Part shown: piece by piece, positions 1 to 10,882 of the stretch | Numbering within the stretch: position 1 is the first letter of the stretch | How the letters are laid out: each line of letters opens with the position of its first letter | DNA from: Dasypus novemcinctus | Taxonomy: Eukaryota; Chordata; Mammalia; Cingulata; Dasypodidae | Direction: 5' to 3' | Length of the DNA: 64,000 bases | NCBI RefSeq assembly: GCF_030445035.2 | Contig: NC_080685.1 | Span: 113,696,432 to 113,760,431, forward strand | Program-made: the position numbers and the translations under genes | The notes under the pieces: generated by a model | Seen by the model: the letters and a program-made list of their open reading frames with translations, nothing else | Database searches by the model: none | Told to the model about the DNA's origin: nothing

Positions 1-2450
1 AGAATTTGATGAATTAAACAGACCAATCACAAGTAATGAGCCTGAATTAGTCATCAAAAATCTTCCAACTAAGAAGGGCCCAAGACCAGATGGCTGCACA
101 GATGAATTCTACCACATTCCAGAAGGAACTAACACCAATCCTGCTTAAACTCTTCCAAAAAATAGAAATGGAGGTGACATTGCCTAACACATTCTATGAT
201 GCCAGCATCACCCTAATAGCAAAGACAAATAAAGATGCTACAAGAAAAGAAAACTATAAAACAACCTAGAACCTAGATGCTAAAATCCTCAACAAAATAC
301 TTGCAAATTGTATTCAACAACACATCAAATGACATACACCATGACCAAGTAGGCTTCATCCCTCATATGTAAGGATGGTTCAACATAAGAAAATCGATCA
401 ATGTAATACACCGTATAAACATAAGAAAAGAAAAAAAATGACATAATCCCCATGGTTACTGAAAAAGCATTTGACAAAATTTCCTGATAAAAACACTTCA
501 AAAGTTAGGAATAGAAGGAAACTTTCTCAACATGATAAAGGATATACATGAAAAACACACAACTAACATAATATTCAATGGTGAAATGCTAAAAGCTTTC
601 CCTTTAAGATCTGGAACAAGACAAGGATGCCCACTGTTACCACTCTTATTTAACATTGTGTTAGAAGTACTTGCTTGAGCACTTAGGCAGGAAAAAGATA
701 TAAAAGGCATTCAAATTGGAAAGGAAGAAGTCAAAATTTCACTATTTGATGACACAATCCTATACCTTGAAAGCCCTGAGAAATCTACAACAAAGCTTCT
801 AGAGCTTATAAATGAGTCCAATAAAGTGGCAGGTTATAAGATTATTGTGCAAAAATCAGTAGCATTTCTGTACACCAATAATAAGCAATCTGAGGAGGAA
901 ATAAAGAAAAAATCATATTTACAATAGCAACTAAAAAATCAAATACATAGGAATAAATTTAAAGATGTAAAAGACTTATAAACAGGAAATTACACAACAC
1001 TGTTAAAGGAAATCAAAGAAGACCTAAATAAATGGAATAACATTCCCTGTTCGTTGATAGGAAAACAAAACATCATTAAAATGTCTATCCTACTCAAATT
1101 GACTTATAGATTTAATGCAATCCCAATAAAAATTACCCCAGCATATTTTTACAGAATTGGAAAAGCTAACTATGAAATTTCTTGGAAGGGCAAAAGGACC
1201 AAATAGCCATAAACATATTGAAAAAGAAAAATGAAATGGAAGACATGACACTATGTGACTTTAAAACACACTAGAAAGTTACAGTGGTCAAAACTGCATG
1301 GTAATGGCACAAGGACAGATGTATTGACCAATAGAACTGAATTGAGTGTTCTGAAATAGATCATCACATATACAGTCAACTGATATTTGACAAGGTCACT
1401 AAGTCCATTCAACTGAGAGAGAATGGCCTCTTCAACAAATGGTTCTTGGAGAACTAGATACACATATCCAAAAGAATGAGAGAAAAATATCATCTCACAC
1501 CTTCTAAAAAAATTAACTCAAGATGGATTGAAGATCTAAATATAAGAGCCAAAACCATTATCTTGGAAGAGAAGAAAGGGAAGCATCTACAGAATCTTGT
1601 ATTAGGAAATGTTTTCTTGAAATTTACACCCAAAACATAAGCAACAAAAGTTAAAATAGATAAATGGGACTTCCTCAAAATGAAAAGCTTTTGCAGTTGA
1701 AAGGAGTTCATCAAGAAAGTGAAGGGGCAGCCTAGTCAATGGAAGAAAATATTTGGTAAACATTTATCTGATAGGGACCTAATATCCAGCATATATACAG
1801 AAATCCTACACCTTGAAAATAAAAAGACAAAGAACTAAATTTTAAAATGTACAAATGATTTGAATGGACACTTCTCCAAAAAATAAATACAAATGACTAA
1901 AAAAGCTCATGAAAAGTAGATCAACATCACTAGCTGTTAGGTAAATGCAAATCAAAACTACAATTACATATCTTCTTGCACCCCTTAGTATGACAGTTAT
2001 TTTAAAAAAAGAGGACTACACATGTTGGGGAGGATGTGGAGGAATGGGAAGACTTACCCACTGCTGGTGGAAATGTAGAATATTGCAGCCATTGTGGAGG
2101 ACAGTTTGGCAATTCCTCAGGAAGCTAACTATAGAACTGCCATATGATCCAGCAATCCTACTGCTGGGTAAATACCAAGAAGAATTGAAAGCAAGGACCA
2201 GAACATATGCACACCAATGTTCATAGCAGCATTATTCTCTGTTGCCAAAAGTTTGAAACAACTCAAATGTCCATCAACAGATGAATGGATAAACTAACTG
2301 CAATATATACAAGCAATGGAATAGTACTCAGCTGTAAGAAGGAATGCAGTATTAACACACAGGATAGCATGGATGAATCTTGAAGACCTTATGTTGAGTG
2401 AAGTAAGTCAGACACTGAAGGACATATATTACATGATCTCTCTGGTATGA
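1..2450 (+). pseudogene. L1-A ORF2 remnant (reverse transcriptase and C-terminus)
   Basis: This is the decayed 3' two thirds of an L1 ORF2. The DNA aligns with L1-F from about 8390 to its stop near 10882. Recognisable stretches include the RT motif-B region (ACAAGACAAGGATGCCCACT at about 619-638) and the Cys-rich C-terminal block within 1945-2226, where CWGGCGGMGRLTHCWW is readable. Many stops, indels and frame changes break the reading frame, so no functional polymerase can be made. The 5' part lies outside the window. Confidence 0.85.
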
Positions 2451-3976
2451 ATTAAGCAAATTTAGCAGATTCACAGAGCTAAAGTCTGGAAGATAAGTTT
2501 ACAGGAGACAGAAAGGGAGAAGGTTGTGCCCCAATGCCCTTAAGGGCAAAATCTAGGATAATGCTGAAGTGTGTACTTGTGCAATGATTGGGCATGAAAG
2601 TGGTGCAGTGATACTATTGCATTGGGCAGTGCTGGTTTTTGAGGGGGGTAGCCTGGGGCAGTTGGGTTGGACTGTCCATCAACCTGGGGTTAGGGTTGGG
2701 GGAGGGACCAGTTGAACACTCAGGATTTATGGGTATGTGGTTGGAAACTACAATGTTGGGAATGGTCTTTTGGCAATATGGCAGGAGAAGGTTACTGGTT
2801 TAGGGTGTTGGATATGGGATCATTTGGGACAGGGTGCATTGGGGCAGGTTTGTAGGGAGTGTGTGTATTCATCTTTTCATATAAGGTGTTATCAGTGCAT
2901 GGAGGCCCACATAATGAGTGGGAAGGTGTTGGACTCCCATCCTGGGGAGTCCTGCTATGGTCTCAAAATAGAGGGGCAGGAGTCTCTCAAGAGCATAGGC
3001 ACTGCCTAATAGAGGAGGATAGACCAGTATGACAAGCCCCCAATGTTTTTTTTAAGTAACTATGAATTTGTTCTCAAGGGGTAAAGCTTGGTGGTTGACA
3101 TGGGTCCTGAGGGAAGGGGAGGGAGTTATAGAATAGATGGAACATAGGGCATTTTGGGGGTGATGCAAGTTTTCTACATGATCTTGCAATGGTGGTACAG
3201 GCCATGTTAAATTTCACCAAAACTTATAAAAGTTTATGGTCCAAAATGGAAACCATGATGTAACTCATTGAACATAGTTAGTAGATGTTTCAATATTTAT
3301 AGTAAGTGTGTCATTTACATGAAAAAAAGTTATTAATAGGGGTAAGGGAAAAGGGGGAGGATATTTGGTTTATGAGAATCCCCTATAGTGTACATGTGAT
3401 GTTTTTGTAACCTAAAGCTTCTTTGAAGACAAAATGAAAAAAATAAGACATTACGGTAATAAACAGAAGAAAATTACACTGTACACACAAGATAGCAAGT
3501 CTTACAGTGATGAAAGACAATATAAAAAAATTAATTTATACTTTTAATTATTTTTTACTATTACAAGTATTTTTAATTTTTGGTATTTTATTTATTTTTA
3601 AAACTATCATTATTATTTCATTTTCTTATTAATACTGTTGGTAATTTTCTTTGCTTCATTTTTGAAGAAGTTTTGGATCACAGAAGGGTTACAACTGTGG
3701 CAGGGGAGGATCAATGCTGCAGATTTCAGTAATGGGTGATGTATGGGAGGAGGTTCACCTGGGCATATGTGCAAGGCATATAAATGTGTTCAAGTGTTCA
3801 TGGGGTATAGTCATGGTGGGCAGAGATTCACACAATAACTGAAAGAATATTGAATTCCCACCCCAGGGAGCTCTATCACATTCTCTAATTGGACAGCAAG
3901 AATCTCCCATGTACAGGGGTAGTGACTAGTGAAGGATAGACTATTGACAGGTCCTTAATATTGATGAATGTACCTA

Positions 3977-3991
3977 TGAATCTTTACTTTT
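3977..3991 (+). repeat. Target-site duplication, left copy (antisense L1 fragment in L1-A)
   Basis: TGAATCTTTACTTTT here pairs with TGAACATTTACTTTT at 14400-14414, 13 of 15 bases matching. The two copies bracket the antisense L1 3' fragment (after L1-F is removed), which marks that fragment as a separate retrotransposition into L1-A. Confidence 0.6.
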
Positions 3992-4039
3992 CTAAAATTT
4001 ATTTTTAAAAGATACATAAATCACACAAAATGTTACATT
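3992..4039 (-). mobile_element. Antisense L1 3'-end fragment, left piece
   Basis: This is the first 48 bp of a short antisense L1 3' end. It resembles the 3' termini of L1-B and L1-C, sharing the string AATGTTACATTAAAAAA. It continues directly at 13706 once L1-F and one TSD copy are removed. Confidence 0.7.
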
Positions 4040-4054
4040 AAAAAATATAGGAGG
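4040..4054 (+). repeat. Target-site duplication of L1-F, left copy
   Basis: AAAAAATATAGGAGG is identical to 13691-13705. It directly follows TT at 4038-4039, so the pre-insertion site reads TT|AAAA, the classic L1 endonuclease nick site. The perfect 15/15 match indicates a recent insertion. Confidence 0.9.
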
Positions 4055-4061
4055 AGGGGGG

Positions 4062-4073
4062 CAAGATGGCGGC
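4062..4073 (+). promoter_or_regulatory. YY1-like site at the L1-F 5' end
   Basis: CAAGATGGCGGC lies about 8 bp from the element start. It matches the YY1 core (AAGATGGC) found at the same place in human L1, where YY1 fixes the transcription start. The same core, less perfect, sits in antisense at the 5' ends of L1-C and L1-D. Confidence 0.7.
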
Positions 4074-4409
4074 TGAGTGAACATCCCTGTTAGAGTCTTC
4101 TGCAGGGAATCGGCTGGGCGGCGTTGGAGACTCTTTGGGACGGGATTGTTTCGGGATTTTTGCTGGTCCGGAGGTGTCTGGACATCGATTTGGAGGGAAG
4201 GTAACAGAGAGGATTCGTCTGTGAAATATACACGGAGATCCCAGCTACCTGTAGAGGATTCCCTCCTTGGGTAGGCGGAGACGAGGCATCTAGCCCCGCT
4301 CGGTGGGGCTGAGCCAGGCCGGGCCGCAGCGGCGGACGCCGGAGCCGGGCCGCGCTGCGCCGGCGGTGAGCGGGGCCGGGCGGGGCCGAGCCAGGCCGAG
4401 CCGGGCCGC

Positions 4410-4740
4410 GGTAGCGTTTGGAGCCGGGCGGGGCCGGTGCAGGCCCCGGCTGCGGGCCGCGGTAGCGTTTGGAGCCGGGCGGGGCCGGTGCAGGCCCCGG
4501 CTGCGGGCCGCGGTAGCGTTTGGAGCCGGGCGGGGCCGGTGCAGGCCCCGGCTGCGGGCCGCGGTAGCGTTTGGAGCCGGGCGGGGCCGGTGCAGGCCCC
4601 GGCTGCGGGCCGCGGTAGCGCTTGGAGCCGGGCGGGGCCGGTGCAGGCCCCGGCTGCGGGCCGCGGTAGCGCTTGGAGCCGGGCGGGGCCGGTGCAGGCC
4701 CCCGCTGCGGGCCGCGGTAGCGTTTGGAGCCGGGCGAGCC
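4410..4740 (+). repeat. 51-bp CpG-rich tandem repeat in the L1-F promoter
   Basis: GGTAGCG recurs at 4410, 4461, 4512, 4563, 4614, 4665 and 4716, an exact 51-bp period. There are six full units and a partial seventh that diverges after about 4733. Units are nearly identical: those at 4614 and 4665 read GCGCTT where the others read GCGTTT, and the unit at 4665 has one further change near 4703. Each unit contains a GC box (GGGCGG; the last reads GGGCGA). Because 51 is a multiple of three, long spurious ORFs of 17-residue repeats run across it on both strands. Confidence 0.95.
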
Positions 4741-4940
4741 CGGGTCAGGCCGCGGCGGGTACGGAGCCGGGCAGGGCCGGTCCAGGCCGCGGGGGCGGGA
4801 GGTGGACGCCGGAGCCGGCTGGGCCGCTGTAGCGAGCGGAGCTGGGCGGAGCCAGGCCAGGCCAAGGCGACGTGAGGAGCCGGGCAGAGCCGGTCCAAGC
4901 CTCCGCGGCGGGCGGAGCCGGGCCTGCGGAGGGGTTTCTG

Positions 4941-5033
4941 TTTTTTTTGTTTGTTTGTTTGTTTGTTTGTTTGTTTTTTGTTTTTTTTTTTTAATTTATT
5001 TTACTTAATTTTTTTTTTTTTTTTTTTTTTTGA
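4941..5033 (+). repeat. (GTTT)n and poly-T tract
   Basis: A run of TTTG units followed by two long T-runs separates the CpG block from the rest of the L1-F 5' UTR. L1-C and L1-D hold A-rich (antisense T-rich) tracts at comparable places in their 5' UTRs. Confidence 0.85.
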
Positions 5034-6019
5034 GCATCTGCAGTACTGGGGAGTTCGTGGGCCCTGGGCGGCCTATTGGGGGTTTGTGGGAAGGGAGGTG
5101 CTTGCAGACCCATTTGGGCAGACAGACGGGGGGTTTTAGGGCAAAGCGGGGGGAAGTTGTTGTTTTAGATAGTGTTGCAATTGTGACACGTGTGTACCTG
5201 TATCTCTCTTCTCCCTATCCGTTCCCCACCGTTTGCCCATCCTCTTTTTCTTTCTTCCTTTCTTCTTGCCTTTCTTTTTTCTTTATTATAATTAGTTTTT
5301 TTTTTTTTCGGTTTTCTCTTTCCCTCTTGTCCCTCATCTTCCACTTATTTTTACTTTAATTCAAGTATACAATAGGTGCTACAGGGAACACCTCACATTT
5401 GCTGGGTTTTCCCATCCTCCACTGCCTCATTTCTGTGTGAACTGATTTAGGCTACCTACACTATCCCCCTTCCCCTGCATCTTGATATCCACTATCATCT
5501 ACTGTCTCTCCTATATTCCACCCCCCACCTCCCGTTCTTTGATCCACAAAGTGTCTAACTCTTAATTTCTAATACCTTTGTTCTGTTTTCTGTCTATTAT
5601 CCACTCTTGAAACTATTACCTTTCTTTTCTCTTTCCCTCTCTCATGAAAACAATAGCTGTGTAGTTCATACCATATTCCTCCCAAATTCAGTCATCAACT
5701 TCATAAAAGGTACTCTACCTACAGCTATAACTCTATACAATCTACATGAATCTAACCTCCATCCTTCCAGATCTCATATTCCTGCTTTTTTAACATACAT
5801 CACCAATACAACTTTACACTTATCCCTTGCTTACACAATTGCCTTTCCCCAACACTAATACTTTCCTCTAAAGTGAACTTAACCAACAACAAGTAACTAG
5901 AATAAGAAGAAAAAAGTGACAAAGAGAAGATATAACACCTGTGCAAAAATAACAACTAATTAACCTCCAAGAGCAGACAAAGAAGCTAAGGAACTGATTA
6001 AATTCGTCAAAATAAAGAG

Positions 6020-6988
6020 ATGACCAGAAAGCAACAAAAATCTACGAACCAAACCAATAATCAGGAAAACATGGCTGAATCCAATCAACAAACCAATAAT
6101 CACGAAGGGGAGCAAAACTTGGCACAAACAATGAAAGATCTCAGAACATTTATCACCGAAAAATTTGATGCAGTAATGAAAGAGGTTAACAACATGAAGA
6201 CATCACTTGGAGGGGAAATTGCAGACATACGCAAAAACATAACAGATATGATGGGAATGAACACCACAGTTCAAGAAATCAAAAATACACCTGCAGCAAA
6301 TATCAGCAGACTAGAAGAGACAGAGCAGAGAATTAGTGATGTGGAAGACAGTACATCAGAAATCAAACAGATAGTAGAAGGGGTCAATAAGAAGATAGAA
6401 AAAATCCACTTAGGATTTAGGGAACTGAATGACAATGCAAAACGCTCAAACATACGTATTATAGGCATTCCAGAAGGTGAAGAGAAGGGAAAGGGGTCAG
6501 AAAGAGTGTTGCAGGAAATAATGGCTGAAAACTTCCCAAATCTACTGAAAGAGACAGATGTACATATCCAAGAAGCACAGCGCACTCCACAAGTCATAAA
6601 CCCCAACAGGCCCACCCCAAGACATATACTTGTCAAATTATCCAATGCTCAAGACAAAGAGAAAATCCTAAAAGCAGCAAGAGAAAAGAAAACCATCACA
6701 TACAAGGGAAGCTCAATTAGATTAAGTGCTGATTTCTCTTCTGAAACCATGGAGGCAAGAAAACAGTGGTATGATATAGTCAAGGTACTAAAGGAAAGAA
6801 ATTTCCAACCAAGAATACTTTATCCAGCTAAACTAGCATTCAAATATGATGGAGAGTTCAAAATATTTGCAGACAAACAGAAACTGAAAGAGTATACCAA
6901 CAAGAAACCTCCCCTTCAAGAAATTCTAAAGGGAGTGCTGCAGGAAGAAAGGAAAAAACAGGAAAGGCAAAGTTGGAGGAGAGTATAA
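6020..6988 (+). CDS. L1-F ORF1 protein, intact
   Basis: This 322-codon ORF encodes the L1 RNA-binding and nucleic-acid chaperone protein, which trimerises and coats L1 RNA. Residues 1-40 are a polar, Q/N-rich N-terminus. Residues about 41-135 show the heptad-like Leu/Ile pattern expected of the coiled coil. Residues about 144-220 are the RRM, including RIIGIP and [10 protein letters not shown]. Residues about 221-300 are the C-terminal domain, including [14 protein letters not shown]. The length is close to that of human ORF1p (338). No stops or frameshifts are present. The last 16 bp overlap the upstream-open part of the ORF2 frame. It is a transposon gene, not a host gene. Confidence 0.93.
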   Translation: MTRKQQKSTNQTNNQENMAESNQQTNNHEGEQNLAQTMKDLRTFITEKFDAVMKEVNNMKTSLGGEIADIRKNITDMMGMNTTVQEIKNTPAANISRLEETEQRISDVEDSTSEIKQIVEGVNKKIEKIHLGFRELNDNAKRSNIRIIGIPEGEEKGKGSERVLQEIMAENFPNLLKETDVHIQEAQRTPQVINPNRPTPRHILVKLSNAQDKEKILKAAREKKTITYKGSSIRLSADFSSETMEARKQWYDIVKVLKERNFQPRILYPAKLAFKYDGEFKIFADKQKLKEYTNKKPPLQEILKGVLQEERKKQERQSWRRV

Positions 6989-7062
6989 GACCAACAACAA
7001 CAACAAAAAAGACAAAAAAATATATACAAACAAAATATGACAAACACAAATCCAATCAAAGT

Positions 7063-10000
7063 ATGGCTAACACAAATAATTCCTTGATAGTAATAACACT
7101 GAATGTCAACGGATTAAACTCACCTATCAAAAGATTCAGACTGGGACATTGGATAAGGAAATATGACCCATCCATATGCTGTCTACAAGAGACACATCTT
7201 AGACCCAGAGACGCATGGAGATTGAAAGTGAATGGCTGGAAAACAATCATACAAGCTAACAATAACCAAAAAAAGGCAGGAGTAGCTATATTAATATCAG
7301 ACAAAATAGACTTTAAATGTGAAACAATTGTGAGAGACAAAGAAGGATACTACATTTTAGTGAAAGGGAAAATCTGTCAAGAAGATCGAACAATCATAAA
7401 TATCTATGCCCCTAACAAGGGTGCCTCTAAATACGTCAGGCAAACGCTGGAAAAACTAAGTGAAAGAATAGATACATCTACAATTATAGTGGGGGATTTT
7501 AATACACCACTATCAACTCTGGACAGAACATCTCAAAAGAGAATCACCAAAGAAACAAAACATCTGAATAGTATATTAGAGGAGCTCGATCTAATAGACA
7601 TATATAGATCGCTACACCCAAACACAGCAGGATATACATTTTTCTCAAGCGCACATGGATCATTCTCCAAGATAGATCATATGCTAGGCCACAAAGAAAG
7701 GCTGAACGAATTCAGAAAGATTGAAATTATACAAAACATTATCTCTGACCACAGTGGAGTCAAGCTGGAGATTTGCAAGGGAAAGAAGCCCAGATTTCAC
7801 ACCACGATTTGGAAATTAAACAACACACTCTTAGAAAAACAGTGGGTCAAAGAGGAAATCTCAAAAGAAATCAATGACTACCTTGAAACAAATGATAATG
7901 ATAACACAACATACCAAAATTTATGGGATGCAGCAAAAGCAGTACTGAGAGGGAAGTTTATAGCCATAAATTCATATATCAAAAAAGAAGAAAGAGCAAA
8001 AATTGAAGAACTAACTGCACATTTGAAGGAATTAGAAAAACAACAACAAAGTAACCCAACAGGAAGAAGAAGGAAGGAAATAACAAAGATAAGAGCAGAA
8101 CTAAATGAAATAGAAAATAAGAAAGCACTTGAACAGATAAACAAGACCAAGAGCTGGTTTTTTGAGAAGATTAACAAAATTGACAAACCTTTAGCAACAC
8201 TAACAAAGAAAAAAAGAGAGAAGATGCAAATACACAAAATAAGAAATGAGAAAGGCGATATCACCACTGACCCCACAGAAATAAAGACTATCATAAGAGG
8301 ATATTTTGAAAAACTATATTCCAACAAAAATGACAATCTAGAGGAAATGGACAAATTCCTAGAAACACATAAACAGCCCATATTGACAAAAGAAGAAATT
8401 GATGATCTTAACAAACCAATCACAAGCAGAGAGATAGAATCAGTTATTAAAAATCTCCCATCTAAGAAGAGCCCAGGGCCAGATGGCTTCACAGGTGAAT
8501 TCTATAAAACATTCCGGAAAGAACTGACACCAATCCTGCTGAAACTATTCCAAACCATCGAAACAGAAAGAACATTACCCAACTCCTTCTATGATGCCAA
8601 CATTACCCTAGTACCAAAGCCAAACAAAGACATCACAAGAAAGGAAAATTACAGACCAATTTCTCTAATGAACCTAGACGCAAAAATACTTAACAAAATA
8701 CTTGCTAATCGTATTCAACAACACATTAAACGAATTATACACCACGACCAAGTGGGATTCATCCCAGGTATGCAAGGATGGTTCAACATAAGAAAATCAA
8801 TCAACGTAATACACCATATAAACAGATTGAAGGAAAAAAATCACATGATTATATCTATTGATGCAGAAAAAGCATTTGACAAAATACAGCACCCTTTCTT
8901 GATAAAAACACTCCAAATGATTGGAATACAAGGAAATTTTTTGAACATGATAAAGAGTATATATGAAAAACCTAAAGCCAATATTGTTTACAATGGAGAA
9001 ATCCTAGACTCCTTCCCTCTAAACTCAGGAACAAGACAAGGATGCCCACTGTCGCCGCTCCTATTTAACATTGTCTTAGAAGTACTTGCTCGAGCACTGA
9101 GGCAAGAACCAGAAATAAAAGGCATTCAAATTGGAAAGGAAGAAGTCAAAATTTCATTATTTGCAAATGACATGATCCTATACATAGAAAACCCTGAGAG
9201 ATCTACAACAAAGATTCTAGAACTCATAAATGAGTTTAGTAAAGTCGCAGGTTATAAGATCAATGCGCAAAAATCAGTAGCATTTCTGTACACCAATAAT
9301 GAGCAAGATCAGGAGGAAATCAAGAAACAAATACCATTCACAATAGTAAATAAAAAAATCAAATACTTAGGAATAAATTTAACTAAAGAGGTAAAGAACT
9401 TATACACTGAGAACTATACAAGATTGTTCAAGGAAATCAAAGAAGACCTAAATAAATGGAAGACTATTCCTTGTTCATGGATAGGAAGACTGAACATTAT
9501 TAAGATGTCTATCCTACCAAAACTGATCTACACATTCAATGCAATCCCAATAAAAATCAATGCAGCCTTCTTTAAGGAACTAGAAAAACTAACTATGAAA
9601 TTTATTTGGAAAGGAAAGAGACCCCGAATAGCCAAAGACATACTGAAAAAGAAAAACGAAATTGGAGGAATCACACTACCTGACTTCAAAACATACCAGA
9701 AAGCTACGGTGGTGAAAACAGCATGGTATTGGCATAAGGAGAGACATATAGACCAATGGAATCGAATTGAAAGCTCTGATATAGAACCTCACATATACAA
9801 CCACATAATATTCGATAAAGCCACCAAACCCTCTCAACTGGGAGAGAGTGGCCTATTCAACAAATGGTGTCTGGAGAACTGGATAGCCATATGTAGAAGA
9901 ATGAAAGAGGATTACCATCTCACACCTTATACAAAGATCAACTCAAGATGGATCAAAGACCTAAATATAAGAGCCAAGACCATAAAAACCTTAGAAAGCA

Positions 10001-10882
10001 GTGTAGGGAAACATCTACAGGACCTTGTAATAGGTAATGGATTTATGAATATCTCACCAAAAGCACGAGCAGCAAAAGAACTAATAGATAAATGGGACTT
10101 CCTCAAAATTAAAGCCTTCTGCACCTCAAAGGAGTTTGTCAAGAAAGTAAAAAGGGAGCCCACACAGTGGGAGAAAATATTTGGCAATCATATATCTGAT
10201 AAGAAACTTATAACTTGCATATATAAAGAACTCCTACATCTTGAAAATAAAAAGACAAACAATCCATTCAAAAAAATGGGAAAAAGACTTAAACAGACAC
10301 TTCTCCGAAGAAGAAATACAAATGGCAAGAAAGCACATGAAAAAATGTTCCAAATCTCTAGCTATCAGGGAAATGCAAATCAAAACCACAATGAGATACC
10401 ATCTTACACCCATAAGATTGGCAGCTATGAAAAAAACAGAAGAATACAAGTGCTGGAGAGGATGTGAAGGAAGGGGAACACTCATCCACTGCTGGTGGGA
10501 ATGCAGAAGGATCCAACCATTCTGGAGAACAGTATGGCGGTTTCTCAAAAAACTAGCCATAGATTTGCCATATGACCCAGCAATACCACTGCTGGGAATA
10601 TACCCAGCAGAACTGAAAACAAGAACACAAACCAATATATGTACACCAATGTTCATAGCAGCATTGTTCACTATTGCCAAAAGTTGGAATCAACCCAAAT
10701 GCCCATCAACAGACGAGTGGATCAATAAAATATGGTATATACACACAATGGAATACTACTCGGCTGTAAGAACAAACACACTACAAATACATGTGATAAC
10801 ATGGATGAATCTTGAGAACCTTATGTTGAGTGAAGCAACCCAGACATTGAAGGACAAATACTACATGACTTCAATGATATGA
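7063..10882 (+). pseudogene. L1-F ORF2: endonuclease and reverse transcriptase, two lesions
   Basis: ORF2 normally encodes one protein with an AP-type endonuclease, an RT and a Cys-rich tail. I take the ATG at 7063 as start (MANTNN) because human L1 residue numbering then falls exactly; the frame is open upstream to 6973. Endonuclease residues N14, E43, D145, N147, D205 and H230 are all present. RT motif A has D600 ([11 protein letters not shown]) and motif B reads [10 protein letters not shown]. Motif C reads FAND instead of FADD: codon AAT at 9166-9168 turns D702 into Asn. A seventh A in 10270-10276 shifts the frame, and translation then ends at 10467. The Cys-rich tail with CWRGC and HCWWEC lies in the other frame (10277-10882). 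Without the shift the protein would be about 1272 residues (human 1275). Confidence 0.93.

Larger units (their letters stand above)
1..3991 (+). mobile_element. L1-A: old sense LINE-1, left part
   Basis: This is an old L1 in sense orientation that enters the window inside ORF2. It runs through the decayed reverse-transcriptase and C-terminal parts of ORF2 (to about 2450) and then a long 3' UTR that aligns by eye with 10883-12400 of the full-length L1-F. An AT-rich stretch at about 3430-3640 separates two recognisable 3'-UTR blocks. The element stops abruptly at about 3991 and resumes at 14415, because an antisense L1 fragment and then L1-F were inserted here. Its divergence from L1-F is clearly higher than that of L1-B, C or D. 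Confidence 0.85.
4055..6019 (+). promoter_or_regulatory. L1-F 5' UTR and internal promoter
   Basis: The 5' UTR is about 1.97 kb. It opens with a G-rich lead and a YY1-like site. A dense CpG block (about 4060-4930) with GC-box tandem repeats follows, then a (GTTT)n/poly-T tract (about 4941-5033) and an AT- and pyrimidine-rich part leading to ORF1. L1 5' UTRs act as internal pol II promoters, and CpG density and GC boxes fit that role. Only the first roughly 30 bp and the distal part resemble the 5' UTRs of L1-C and L1-D. The GC-rich block is not visible in them. Confidence 0.8.

Noticed and set aside
4410-4740. CRISPR array or satellite DNA
   Set aside because: Head-to-tail repeats without spacers, inside an L1 promoter of a mammalian genome.
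4303-4875. Three long overlapping plus-strand ORFs of Gly/Ala/Arg-rich repeats
   Set aside because: They exist because the 51-bp GC-rich repeat is a multiple of three and has no stops. Codon content follows base composition, and the region is an L1 5' UTR.
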